A DNA stretch of 64,000 bases from SELP01 sp035969385 (GTDB lineage Bacteria; Pseudomonadota; Alphaproteobacteria; Rhodobacterales; Rhodobacteraceae): assembly GCF_035969385.1 (NCBI RefSeq), contig NZ_JAYKKJ010000011.1:50438-114437 (forward strand). The letters are read 5' to 3'. Positions 33,528 through 42,124 of the stretch are shown piece after piece; the first letter of the stretch is position 1, and every line of letters begins with the position of its first letter. The position numbers and the translations under genes were made by a program. The notes below the pieces were generated by a model. The model had not been told where the DNA came from and made no database searches. It worked only from the letters and a program-made list of their open reading frames with translations.

Positions 33528-35837
33528 ATGCATATGAACAACAATAACGCCTTTGCGCGAACCGTGGGTTTTGCCCGCGCCTTTTTCGTATTTGTTTTCA
33601 TTGCCTTGGCGGCCCTGCCAGCTTCCCGCGCGGTGGCGCAAAGCTTTGTCTTCTCCTCGGTCCAGATCGACGGCAACCAGCGGATCGAAACCGCAACGAT
33701 TCTCAGCTACCTCGGCGTCACGAGGGGAGAGGCCGTTTCAACGGCCGATCTGAACGACGGCATTCAGCGGATTCGCGCCACCGGCCTGTTCGAAAGTGTT
33801 GACGCCACGCCGCGTGGAAACACGCTTCTGATCACGGTTGTCGAATACCCGACGATCAATCGCATCAACTTTGAAGGAAACCGCCGGCTGAGCGACGATG
33901 AGCTGCGTCCGCTGGTACGGTCCCAGCCGCGCCGCGTCTACAGCCCGTCCCAGGCAGAGGCTGACGTGGCCGCCATTTCCCAAGCCTATGCCGATCAAGG
34001 CCGGATCAATGCGACAGTCACCCCGCGCATCATCCGCCGGTCCGATAACCGCGTCGATCTTGTCTTCGAAGTGTTCGAAGGCGGTGTGACCGAGATTGAG
34101 CGGATCAGCTTTGTCGGGAACCGGGAATATTCGGACCGCCGCCTGCGCCGCGTTCTCGAAACCAAACAGGCCGGTATCCTTCGGGCGGTCATTCAGCGCG
34201 ATACCTTTGTCGCCGACCGGATCGAATTCGACAAACAGGTGCTGACCGATTTCTACCGGTCGCGCGGCTATGTCGATTTCACAGTGCAATCCGTCGATGT
34301 GTCCCTGACCCGTCAGCGCGACGCCTATTTGATTACCTTCAACGTTCAGGAAGGGCAGCGCTATCGGTTCGGCGAAGTCACCCTGTCCAGTGAAATGGAC
34401 GAAGTGGACGCCGACGTGTTCGAGGCCGCGTTGCGGACCCGGTCGGGCGACATCTATTCGCCAGTGGCGATTGAAAACGATATTGCGCGTCTTGAACGTT
34501 TGGCCCTTCAGAACAACGTGCAGTTCATGCAGGTCGAACCCCGGATTACCCGCAACGACCGCGATCTGACGCTTGACGTGGAATATGTGCTGATCCGTGG
34601 GCCGCGCATCTTCGTCGAACGGATCGACATCGAAGGCAACAACACCACGCTTGACCGGGTTGTCCGCAACCAGTTTCGCGTTGTCGAAGGCGACCCCTTC
34701 AACCCTCGTTCGATCCGCGAAAGCGCCGAACGCATTCGCGCGCTTGGTTTCTTCGGCAATGCCGATGTGCAGGCCCGCGAAGGCTCCAGCCCCGATCAGG
34801 TCATTGTGGATGTGAACGTGGTTGAACAGCCGACCGGGTCGCTGTCCTTCGGTGCCAACTTCAACTCCGACAACGGCTTGTCACTGGTCGCGAGCCTGTC
34901 GCAGCGCAATTGGCTGGGTCGTGGGCAGTCGCTCAACTTCAACCTGTCGACTGCCGAAACCAACCGGTTGTTCGTGTTCAACTTTGCCGAGCCGAACCTG
35001 CTGGGCCGCGATCTACGGTTCGGGTTTGACGTGGAATATGCGTCCACGGACAATGAAAACGCTCTGTATGACACCGAGAAGTTCACCTTCTCGCCCTCGC
35101 TGACCTTCCCGATTGGCGAACGGTCGCGGCTGGGGGTCTTCTATTCGGCTGACTATGCCGACATCAGCGATGTCACCACCGCAAGCGCCCCGATCGTGGC
35201 CGATGGTCTGGTTGGCGGGCTGTGGACCAATTCGGTCGGCTACACCTATACATGGGACAGCCGCCGCAACGGGCTGAACCCCACGGCCGGCGTTTACCTG
35301 CGGTTCGGTCAGGAATATGGGTTTGGCGATGTTGAATTCGTCAAGACCACGGCAGTTGCCGCAGCCGAAGCGGACGTTCTGAACGAAGAGGTGACCCTGC
35401 GCGCAACGTTGGAAGGGGGGCTTTTGTCCTATACCAACGGCAACAGCCGGATCATCGACCGGTTCTTCCTGTCCAGCCGCCAGATGCGCGGGTTCAACCC
35501 CGGTGGGTTCGGACCGCGCGATGCGCTGACCGACGACGCGCTTGGCGGCAACGCCTATGCGGTCGCCCGGCTCGAGGCGGAATTCCCGCTTGGCCTGCCC
35601 GAGGAATACGGCATGTCCGGTGGGGTGTTCTTCGATTACGGCTCGCTTTGGGATACTGGTCTCGCCGATACGTCGGACGTTCTTTACAACGATTTCACGC
35701 CACGGTCCGTGGTTGGTGTGTCGCTGTTCTGGACCACGCCCATCGGCCCCTTGCGGTTCAACTGGACCGAGGCGCTGGACGCCCAGCCGCAGGATGACCC
35801 GCGGTCGTTCGAACTGACCGTGTCGACCACGTTCTGA
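33528..35837 (+). CDS. bamA: Outer membrane protein assembly factor BamA
   Basis: About 769 residues: a signal peptide ('ARAFFVFVFIALAALPASRA'), five POTRA domains to about residue 420 ('SSVQIDGNQRIETATILSYL' is the first), and a C-terminal Omp85 beta-barrel ending in the aromatic 'LTVSTTF'. It inserts beta-barrel proteins into the outer membrane. Three in-frame ATGs (33507, 33528, 33534) are possible; I chose 33528 because a TTGACA/TACTTC promoter would place the transcript start close to 33507. The stop overlaps the next gene (TGATG). Confidence 0.95.
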   Translation: MHMNNNNAFARTVGFARAFFVFVFIALAALPASRAVAQSFVFSSVQIDGNQRIETATILSYLGVTRGEAVSTADLNDGIQRIRATGLFESVDATPRGNTLLITVVEYPTINRINFEGNRRLSDDELRPLVRSQPRRVYSPSQAEADVAAISQAYADQGRINATVTPRIIRRSDNRVDLVFEVFEGGVTEIERISFVGNREYSDRRLRRVLETKQAGILRAVIQRDTFVADRIEFDKQVLTDFYRSRGYVDFTVQSVDVSLTRQRDAYLITFNVQEGQRYRFGEVTLSSEMDEVDADVFEAALRTRSGDIYSPVAIENDIARLERLALQNNVQFMQVEPRITRNDRDLTLDVEYVLIRGPRIFVERIDIEGNNTTLDRVVRNQFRVVEGDPFNPRSIRESAERIRALGFFGNADVQAREGSSPDQVIVDVNVVEQPTGSLSFGANFNSDNGLSLVASLSQRNWLGRGQSLNFNLSTAETNRLFVFNFAEPNLLGRDLRFGFDVEYASTDNENALYDTEKFTFSPSLTFPIGERSRLGVFYSADYADISDVTTASAPIVADGLVGGLWTNSVGYTYTWDSRRNGLNPTAGVYLRFGQEYGFGDVEFVKTTAVAAAEADVLNEEVTLRATLEGGLLSYTNGNSRIIDRFFLSSRQMRGFNPGGFGPRDALTDDALGGNAYAVARLEAEFPLGLPEEYGMSGGVFFDYGSLWDTGLADTSDVLYNDFTPRSVVGVSLFWTTPIGPLRFNWTEALDAQPQDDPRSFELTVSTTF

Positions 35838-36430
35838 TGCGAGTCCGCCTTGCGCTTGTTGGACTTCTGGCGGCTCTGGCCGCCGGACCCGTCCGATCGC
35901 AGGATGCGGGCAATGTCACGCCACAAGACCCTGTCGTCGTCGCCCCTGTTGTTCTGGTGATCGACTACGACAGGGCGTTTTCCCAATCCATGTTCGGGCA
36001 GCGGGTCGTGGCGGAATTTTCGCAGGCCGCCCGCGCGCTTGAGGCGGAAAACACCCGCATCACGCAGGAATTGCAGGCCGAAGAACAAGAGCTTGCAGCG
36101 CGGCGGCCGGACATGGCTCCTGCCGATTTTCGCGAAGCGGCAGAGGAATTTGACGCGCGGGTTCAGGTGATCCGCGCGACCCAAGATGCGAAGGAAACCG
36201 CCCTTCAGTCCGCGCGTGAAGAATTGTTGACGGTCTTTATTTCGACAGCCGACCCGATCCTGGCGACCTTCATGCAGGACCGGGGTGCTGTTCTGTTGCT
36301 GGATCGACGGTCGGTCCGCCTGTTTGCACAGTCCGTCGATATCACGGACGACGCCGTTCGGGCGATCGACGCAGAAATCGGCGATGGTGCGGATGTCTAT
36401 TCAGTTCCACAGGTGGCTGCGCCGCAATAG
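35837..36430 (+). CDS. Skp/OmpH-family periplasmic chaperone
   Basis: The 197-residue protein has a signal peptide ('MRVRLALVGLLAALAAGPVR') and a coiled-coil-forming helical middle ('LEAENTRITQELQAEEQELA') as in the OmpH/Skp family, which holds unfolded outer-membrane proteins in the periplasm. The start 'PVVLVIDYDRAFSQS' corresponds to the usual Skp strand 'I..VD...V'. It is coupled to bamA by TGATG, the standard order bamA-skp-fabZ-lpxA. Confidence 0.88.
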   Translation: MRVRLALVGLLAALAAGPVRSQDAGNVTPQDPVVVAPVVLVIDYDRAFSQSMFGQRVVAEFSQAARALEAENTRITQELQAEEQELAARRPDMAPADFREAAEEFDARVQVIRATQDAKETALQSAREELLTVFISTADPILATFMQDRGAVLLLDRRSVRLFAQSVDITDDAVRAIDAEIGDGADVYSVPQVAAPQ

Positions 36431-36517
36431 GTGCCGCCGTGCTTGCCGGGTGCAGGGCTTGTTGCTACTCAGGTGGAAAGACGGGCGAACCGCCCACACC
36501 TGAAAGGAACCCGCCGC

Positions 36518-36988
36518 ATGACCGAAGCCCCCACCACCGCCGATATCCAGCTGATTCAGGCGATCCTGCCGCATCGCTATCCGTTTCTTCTGGTGGACCG
36601 GGTCGTTGATATCGACGGCACCCAATCGGCGACGGGCATCAAGAACGTCACCATGAACGAACCCCATTTTCAGGGGCATTTTCCCGGCAACCCGATCATG
36701 CCCGGCGTGACCATCATCGAAGCGATGGCACAGACTGCCGCCGTGATGGTCGGCACCACGATGGGGCTGATCAACGGCGACCTGCTGGTCTATTTCATGG
36801 CGATCGACGGCTGCAAATTCCGCCGCAAGGTGGTGCCCGGCGATCAGCTGATCATGAAGGTGGAAACCACCCGCGGCAAACCGGGCGGCAAGGTCTGGAA
36901 ATTCAAGGGCGTGGCCACGGTCGACGGTGAAATGGCGGCAGAGGCCGAATTCACCGCGATGATGGATATGCAAGGGGCGCCTGCGTGA
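36518..36988 (+). CDS. fabZ: 3-hydroxyacyl-ACP dehydratase FabZ
   Basis: The 156-residue hot-dog-fold enzyme dehydrates 3-hydroxyacyl-ACP in fatty-acid elongation. Motifs: 'LPHRYPFLLVDRVVDID', 'HFPGNPIMPGVTIIEAMAQ' with the catalytic His and Glu, and 'KFRRKVVPGDQL'. ATG 36518 follows GAAAGGA. The stop overlaps the lpxA start (GTGA). Confidence 0.96.
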   Translation: MTEAPTTADIQLIQAILPHRYPFLLVDRVVDIDGTQSATGIKNVTMNEPHFQGHFPGNPIMPGVTIIEAMAQTAAVMVGTTMGLINGDLLVYFMAIDGCKFRRKVVPGDQLIMKVETTRGKPGGKVWKFKGVATVDGEMAAEAEFTAMMDMQGAPA

Positions 36989-37764
36989 GCCGAATTCATC
37001 CCAGCGCGGTGATCGAAGACGGCGCGATTATCGGAGAGGGCTGCGACATCGGCCCGTTCTGCGTGGTCGGGCCAGAGGTGGTTCTGGCCCCGAATGTCAC
37101 CCTGAAATCCCATGTGGTTGTCACCGGCGACACACAGATTGGCGAGGGGACGATCATCTTCCCGTTCTCGGTGATCGGAGAGATCCCGCAGGATCTGAAG
37201 TTCACCGGGGAAAAGACCCGCCTGCGGATCGGCGCCCGCAACCGCATTCGTGAACATGTCACGATCAACACTGGCACGGCCGGGGGCGGCGGTGAAACCC
37301 GCGTGGGCGATGACTGCTTGCTGATGGCGGGCTGTCACGTGGCCCATGACGCGCGGGTCGGTAACCGGGTCATCATCGTCAATTCCTCGGCCGTGGCCGG
37401 GCATTGCGTGATCGAGGATGACGTGATCATCGGCGGTCTGTGCGGGGTCCACCAATGGGTCCGCATCGGCCGCGGCGCGATCATCGGCGCCGTGACCATG
37501 GTGACCAATGACGTGCTGCCGCACGGGCTGGTCCAAGGGCCGCGTGGGCAGTTGGACGGGTTGAACCTTGTGGGGCTCAAGCGCAAGGGCGTCGACCGCG
37601 CCGATATTACCGCGCTGCGCGCCGCCTTTCAGATGCTCAAGGACGGCGAAGGATCGTTCATGGACCGCGCCCGCCGTCTGTCTGACGAAAGCGACAGCGC
37701 TTACGTCCGCGAAATGGTCGACTTCATCCTTGGCGAGACCGACCGCAATTTCCTGACCCCGTGA
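36985..37764 (+). CDS. lpxA: UDP-N-acetylglucosamine acyltransferase
   Basis: The 259-residue enzyme starts lipid A synthesis by 3-O-acylating UDP-GlcNAc. It shows hexapeptide repeats through the first two thirds ('HPSAVIEDGAIIGEGCDIGP'), the catalytic His in 'MAGCHVAHDARVG', 'GHCVIEDDVIIGGLCGVHQW' and a C-terminal helical domain. GTG start overlapping the fabZ stop. Its stop overlaps lpxI. Confidence 0.96.
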   Translation: MSRIHPSAVIEDGAIIGEGCDIGPFCVVGPEVVLAPNVTLKSHVVVTGDTQIGEGTIIFPFSVIGEIPQDLKFTGEKTRLRIGARNRIREHVTINTGTAGGGGETRVGDDCLLMAGCHVAHDARVGNRVIIVNSSAVAGHCVIEDDVIIGGLCGVHQWVRIGRGAIIGAVTMVTNDVLPHGLVQGPRGQLDGLNLVGLKRKGVDRADITALRAAFQMLKDGEGSFMDRARRLSDESDSAYVREMVDFILGETDRNFLTP

Positions 37765-38558
37765 TGACACTTGCGCTGATCGCAGGGCAGGGCGGCTTGC
37801 CCCCGGTTCTAGTCCGCGAATTGTCGGGGCAGGGGCATCCGCCTGTGCTGTGCGAATTGGAACAATTCCCCTCCGAGGTGGAGCCGAACCTGCCGCGTCG
37901 GCGGTTCCGGCTGGAGACGCTGGGCACCCTCCTTGAGACGTTGAAAACGTCCGGCGTGACCCGGATCTGTCTGGCAGGCGCTGTGCGTCGCCCTGCAATC
38001 GACCCTACGCTGATTGACGCCGCCACCGCACCGCTGATCCCCCGGCTGGCCGCTGCCATGGGGCAGGGGGACGATGGGGCCTTGCGGGCGATCATTGCCC
38101 TGTTCGAAGACATGGGTTTCGCGGTGGTTGGCGCGGCAGAGCTGCTGCCCGACCTTCTGCCCCCATCTGGCATGTATTGTGGCCGCCGTCCGGATGAGAT
38201 CGACGCCGATGTCGCCGCCGCCCACGCTGCCCTGCAGGAAATGGGGCGCGCCGACCTTGGGCAGGCCGTGATCGTTCGTGATGGCCGGGTCGTCGCGCGG
38301 GAAGACGACGCCGGGACAGACGCGCTTTTGGCCGGTCTCGGTGACACGGCGCGGGGCGGCATCCTCTACAAGGCACCCAAGCCTGGTCAGGACATGCGCG
38401 CCGATATGCCCTTGATCGGTCCATATACGGCACGGGCCGCGGCGCAGGCGGGACTGTCCGGAATCGTGATCGGGGCCGGAGGCGTCATGGTCCTAGACCT
38501 TGAAACGGTCATCACCACGCTAGAGGCCCGCGACATGTTCCTGTGGGTGAAGCCATGA
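37764..38558 (+). CDS. lpxI: UDP-2,3-diacylglucosamine diphosphatase LpxI
   Basis: The 264-residue protein belongs to the LpxI (DUF1009) family, the alphaproteobacterial replacement for LpxH that hydrolyses UDP-2,3-diacylglucosamine to lipid X. Evidence: 'LALIAGQGGLPPVLVREL', 'GVTRICLAGAVRRP', the catalytic-domain aspartate in 'EDDAGTDALL', 'LYKAPKPGQDMRADMPLIGP' and 'AGGVMVLD'. ATG 37764 shares a base with the lpxA stop; a GTG at 37761 would add one residue. Overlaps lpxB by ATGA. Confidence 0.94.
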   Translation: MTLALIAGQGGLPPVLVRELSGQGHPPVLCELEQFPSEVEPNLPRRRFRLETLGTLLETLKTSGVTRICLAGAVRRPAIDPTLIDAATAPLIPRLAAAMGQGDDGALRAIIALFEDMGFAVVGAAELLPDLLPPSGMYCGRRPDEIDADVAAAHAALQEMGRADLGQAVIVRDGRVVAREDDAGTDALLAGLGDTARGGILYKAPKPGQDMRADMPLIGPYTARAAAQAGLSGIVIGAGGVMVLDLETVITTLEARDMFLWVKP

Positions 38559-39700
38559 AGGTGTTCCTGATCGCGGGCGAGGTGTCGGGCGACAAGCTAG
38601 GCGGCGCGCTCATGGCCGGGCTGAAGTCGCAGGTAGCGGATGTGACATTCGAAGGGGTTGGCGGCCCGCTGATGCAGGCCGAAGGGATGGGCAGCCTGTT
38701 CCCGATGGACGAGCTTAGCCTCATGGGCATCGCCGAGATCCTGCCGAAATACCGCCACCTGAAACGGCGCATCCGCCAGACGGCCGAGGCGGTGATCGCG
38801 GCGCAACCCGATGTGCTGATCACCATCGACAGCCCCGATTTCTGCCTGCGGGTCGCGCGTCTGGTCAAGGCCGCCAGCAGTATTCGCACGGTTCATTACG
38901 TCGCCCCCACGGTCTGGGCCTGGCGTCCGGGGCGGGCGCAGAAGATGGCGCAGGTCATCGACCATGTTCTGGCGCTGTTCCCGTTCGAGCCGCCCTATAT
39001 GACCGCCGCCGGGATGGACTGCGATTTCGTCGGCCACCCGGTTGTCGCCGAACCCGTCGCGACCGAGGCCGAGGCAGAGGCGTTCCGCGCCACCCACGGC
39101 ATTGGCTCGGCCCCCCTGATCCTTGCCCTGCCCGGATCGCGCCGGGGCGAAGTCGCGCGTCTGTCTGAAACCTTTGGCGCGGCGCTGGGGCAGGTGGTGG
39201 CGCGCCATCCCGACGCGCGGATCGTCCTGCCCTGCGCTGGCCCGGTCGAAGACCTTGTGCGCCAGCAGGTCACCGCTTGGCCCGTGGAGCCGCTCATCCT
39301 CCCCGCCGCCGACAAGCCCGCCAAACTGGCCGCCTTCCGCGCCGCCGATGTAGCGCTTGCAGCTTCCGGCACCGTCTCACTCGAACTCGCGGCCGCATCG
39401 ACTCCGATGGTCATCGCCTACGACATGTCCTGGCTGTCACGGCAGATCATCGGGCGGATGCTGCGGGTGGATACGGTGACGCTGGTGAACCTTGTCTCCG
39501 ACACCCGCACGGTACCCGAATTCATTGGCGCCAACTGCCAGCCCGCCCCGATCGCAGAGGCGCTGTCCAACGTGCTTGCCGACCCATCGGCGCAGATCGA
39601 CGCGATGAGGGTCACGATGGAACGGCTTGGTCAGGGCGGAGAGGCCCCGGGACTGCGGGCCGCCCGGGCTGTGCTGGACCGGCTGCCGACCCGGCCCTAG
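38555..39700 (+). CDS. lpxB: Lipid A disaccharide synthase
   Basis: The 381-residue GT19 glycosyltransferase joins lipid X and UDP-diacylglucosamine. Landmarks: 'MKVFLIAGEVSGDKLGGALM', 'DELSLMGIAEILPKYRHL', 'IDSPDFCLRVARLVKA', 'HYVAPTVWAWRPGRAQKM', 'LALPGSRRGEVARL' and 'ASGTVSLELAAASTPMVIAY'. It completes the lpxA-lpxI-lpxB run. The stop overlaps the stop of the convergent nuclease gene by CTAG. Confidence 0.96.
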   Translation: MKVFLIAGEVSGDKLGGALMAGLKSQVADVTFEGVGGPLMQAEGMGSLFPMDELSLMGIAEILPKYRHLKRRIRQTAEAVIAAQPDVLITIDSPDFCLRVARLVKAASSIRTVHYVAPTVWAWRPGRAQKMAQVIDHVLALFPFEPPYMTAAGMDCDFVGHPVVAEPVATEAEAEAFRATHGIGSAPLILALPGSRRGEVARLSETFGAALGQVVARHPDARIVLPCAGPVEDLVRQQVTAWPVEPLILPAADKPAKLAAFRAADVALAASGTVSLELAAASTPMVIAYDMSWLSRQIIGRMLRVDTVTLVNLVSDTRTVPEFIGANCQPAPIAEALSNVLADPSAQIDAMRVTMERLGQGGEAPGLRAARAVLDRLPTRP

Positions 39701-40293
39701 CAATCCTTGCGCCGCTCCGCCTGACGGGCTTCGAATTTCTCCCAGACAAACATGCGCCCCTTCTGACGCGCGTCAGCCAACCAAAGCTTCTTTCGCGCGT
39801 CGGGCTGTTCCAGACATCCATATTCCCCACCGGAAAACTTCGGCCAATCAATCGCCATCCCGGCCTTGACCATTTCAGCGGATAGATCGCGCCCGTCCTC
39901 CAGCTGACACCGGGCAACGGTCCGACCGAAATCATCGACATCCGTCAACCGCGCCTCGACGATCTGCCCCTTGCATAGCGCGTGAAGCGCCCATTTCGCT
40001 TTCTTGCCATAGGGATGGTTCATCTCCGGGGCGTCGATCCCGAACAACCGGATCTGGGTCGTCTGAATGACGATGGTATCGCCATCCACCACCCAGGCCC
40101 GGCCCCGCAGAACCTTCGGCTCGGCCACGGGAACTGACGTTTCGCCGTCAAATTGCCGGCGAACAGGCGGTGGCGGCCTGCGCCGCACCTCTGGCCTTAG
40201 GTCCACCGGCGGTCTGGACGTCCTTGATCGGCGCCTCGGGGCGAAGAACAGAACAAGAACTCCGCCCAGAAAAATGAGAACGACAGCTTCCAT
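39697..40293 (-). CDS. Thermonuclease (SNase)-family protein, membrane-anchored
   Basis: The 198-residue protein has an N-terminal hydrophobic anchor ('MEAVVLIFLGGVLVLFFAP'), an Arg/Pro-rich linker, and an SNase-like OB domain at about 70-160 with 'VVDGDTIVI', 'IRLFGIDAPEMNHPYG' and 'DDFGRTVARCQL'. The staphylococcal nuclease catalytic Arg and Glu appear to have counterparts in 'RLFGID' and 'APE'. It could degrade nucleic acids at the outside of the inner membrane. ATG 40293 follows AAGGA; an upstream TTG at 40311 is less likely. Confidence 0.8.
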   Translation of the reverse strand: MEAVVLIFLGGVLVLFFAPRRRSRTSRPPVDLRPEVRRRPPPPVRRQFDGETSVPVAEPKVLRGRAWVVDGDTIVIQTTQIRLFGIDAPEMNHPYGKKAKWALHALCKGQIVEARLTDVDDFGRTVARCQLEDGRDLSAEMVKAGMAIDWPKFSGGEYGCLEQPDARKKLWLADARQKGRMFVWEKFEARQAERRKDC

Positions 40294-40373
40294 CCAATTG
40301 ATCCTTAACAATACCTGTCAGCCTACACGCAGAACGCGAGGTGACAAGCACTCAAGGATCCTGAAGTGCTGTC

Positions 40374-40443
40374 CCCTTCTTTGGGTCAATAAATATCCCG
40401 GGGTGAATGGCCCGGTTACGGGCCAGAGGGGCAGAGCCCCTTT
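40374..40443 (+). repeat. Dispersed intergenic repeat, copy B
   Basis: Near-exact inverted copy of 10404-10470, with an extra TA pair in the GGCCCG..CGGGCC hairpin loop and a one-base indel in the A/T tract. It lies in the 182-bp spacer between the nuclease gene and mnmA, followed by a GGTGGG-like palindrome. Confidence 0.85.
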
Positions 40444-40450
40444 GTTGTCA

Positions 40451-40470
40451 CCATGGGTCTTGACCCATGG
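40451..40470. repeat. CCATGGGTC palindrome (GGTGGG family, variant)
   Basis: Perfect 9-bp inverted repeat CCATGGGTC / GACCCATGG around TT, ending five bases before the minus-strand mnmA stop. Same TGGGTC-TT-GACCCA core as the copy at 10562. Confidence 0.7.
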
Positions 40471-40475
40471 CCCCC

Positions 40476-41612
40476 TCAGCCCTTCCAGATCCAGCCGCCG
40501 CCAAGGATACGGCTGCTGCCCTCTTCATAGAAGACACAGGCCTGACCGGGGCTGACGCCCTCCTCGGGGACGACCAGCTCAACCTCTGCCTCGGTCGCGG
40601 AAATGGGGCGGATCACCGCCTCGCGCGGGGGGCGGGTGGATCGCACCTTGACCAGAACTTGGCGTTCGGACGCATCCTCAAAGGCGCCATCGCCCAGCCA
40701 GTTGATCTCGCGCACCGGGATTTTCCGCGTGGCCAGCATCTCCTTCGGGCCGACGATCACCTGCCGGGTGTCCACGTCCAGCTTTACCACATACAGCGGA
40801 TCGGCCAGCCCACCGATGCCAAGGCCCCGGCGCTGTCCGATGGTGTAGTGGATCACCCCGCGATGGGTGCCCAGAACCTTTCCGTCTACGTCCACGATTT
40901 CGCCCGGCTCGGCCGCGCCGGGGCGCAGCTTTTCGATCACCGCGGCATAGTTGCCGTTGGGGACAAAGCAGATGTCCTGGCTGTCGGGCTTGTCCGCCAC
41001 CGCCAGCCCGTATTTCGCGGCCAATCGCCGGGTTGCCTCTTTCGAGGGCAGATGGCCCAGCGGGAACCGCAGATAGTCCAGCTGCTCCGGCGTGGTCGAG
41101 AACAGGAAATAGGACTGGTCGCGGTTCGCATCTTCGGCGCTGTGCAGTTCCGGGCCGTTTGGCCCCATCTTGCGCTGGATATAGTGGCCAGTGGCCATGC
41201 AATCGGCCTCAAGGTCCTTGGCCGTGGCCAGAAGATCCTTGAACTTCACCCGTTCATTGCAGCGGATGCAGGGAACTGGCGTCGCCCCGGCAAGGTAGCT
41301 ATCGGCAAACTCGTCGATCACCGCGTCCTTGAAGATGTTCTCGTAGTCGAGGACATAGTGCGGAAACCCCATTTCCTCGGCCACCCGGCGGGCATCGTGG
41401 ATATCCCGCCCGGCGCAGCAGGCGCCCTTCTTGGCCAGCGCCGCACCATGATCGTAAAGCTGCAGCGTCACGCCGACCACGTCATAGCCTTCCTCGGCCA
41501 GTTGCGCGGCCACCACGGAACTGTCGACGCCGCCGGACATGGCCACCACCACCCGCGTTTCCGAGGGCGGTTTGGCAAAGCCAAGCGAGTTCAGGGCAGG
41601 GTCAAGCGGCAT
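40476..41612 (-). CDS. mnmA: tRNA 2-thiouridine(34) synthase MnmA
   Basis: The 378-residue enzyme thiolates U34 of tRNAs for Lys, Glu and Gln using persulfide sulfur. It has the PP-loop 'AMSGGVDSSVVAAQL', the catalytic cysteine loops 'GACCAGRDIHDARRVA' and 'TPVPCIRCNERVKF', 'DQSYFLF' and 'PDSQDICFV'. ATG 41612 with GGAAAG upstream is the most likely start; longer readings have a non-homologous head. It is divergent from sciP. Confidence 0.95.
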   Translation of the reverse strand: MPLDPALNSLGFAKPPSETRVVVAMSGGVDSSVVAAQLAEEGYDVVGVTLQLYDHGAALAKKGACCAGRDIHDARRVAEEMGFPHYVLDYENIFKDAVIDEFADSYLAGATPVPCIRCNERVKFKDLLATAKDLEADCMATGHYIQRKMGPNGPELHSAEDANRDQSYFLFSTTPEQLDYLRFPLGHLPSKEATRRLAAKYGLAVADKPDSQDICFVPNGNYAAVIEKLRPGAAEPGEIVDVDGKVLGTHRGVIHYTIGQRRGLGIGGLADPLYVVKLDVDTRQVIVGPKEMLATRKIPVREINWLGDGAFEDASERQVLVKVRSTRPPREAVIRPISATEAEVELVVPEEGVSPGQACVFYEEGSSRILGGGWIWKG

Positions 41613-41750
41613 GGGCTTTCCAATCGGGTCTGAGGTCTGCCGGAATATAGGAAAATGCGACATACTCTCAAGAGGCGGTTTCACCCGTTCTTAAGGCTGT
41701 CCGCCCAGTTTGACCCTGCTTTCGTCTGAGGACCGAGAGGGGTGAGAGAG

Positions 41751-42029
41751 ATGTATTTGCGAAAAGTGGAAGGCCCAAGGGCGGTGACCCTGGCCGACGG
41801 AACGATCATGACCCGTGCGGATCTTCCGCCTCGGGATACCCGTCGATGGGTTGCGTCAAGAAAGGCTGCGGTGGTGCGCGCGGTGGCTTCGGGCCTGATC
41901 TCGCGCGAAACAGCGCTGAACGACTATGGCCTGTCCGACGATGAATTCCGGGAGTGGGAAACCGCCGTAACCTTGCATGGGGAAGCTGCGTTGAAAGCCA
42001 CCGCGCTTCAAAAGTATAGACAACCCTAA
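41751..42029 (+). CDS. sciP: CtrA inhibitor SciP (DUF1153)
   Basis: The 92-residue protein matches SciP: 'VEGPRAVTLADGTIMTRADL', 'TRRWVASRKAAVVRAVASGL', 'ISRETALNDYGLSDDEFREW' and 'HGEAALKATALQKYRQ'. SciP contains a Trp-repressor-like HTH and in Caulobacter restrains transcription from CtrA-activated promoters during G1. ATG 41751 has a purine-rich ribosome site (GAGAGGGGTGAG). It is immediately upstream of ctrA, 95 bp away. Confidence 0.9.
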   Translation: MYLRKVEGPRAVTLADGTIMTRADLPPRDTRRWVASRKAAVVRAVASGLISRETALNDYGLSDDEFREWETAVTLHGEAALKATALQKYRQP

Positions 42030-42067
42030 GGCGAACTGCCAAGCTCAAATCGTCCGGTAACGGGTAA

Positions 42068-42092
42068 TTAACCAATTGCCATTTAGGTTAAC
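42068..42092 (+). promoter_or_regulatory. Paired TTAAC half-sites upstream of ctrA (possible CtrA sites)
   Basis: TTAAC at 42068-42072 and at 42088-42092 are direct repeats 20 bp apart, two helical turns, in the 95-bp gap before ctrA. The full CtrA site is TTAA-N7-TTAAC, so these are half-sites only. No GANTC site for CcrM is visible in this gap. Confidence 0.4.
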
Positions 42093-42124
42093 GAAGATGA
42101 TTTGAGACAAGCGGAGACCCCGGG

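Noticed and set aside
42030..42124. Methylation-controlled ctrA promoter as in Caulobacter
   Set aside because: No GANTC site is visible in the gap before ctrA.
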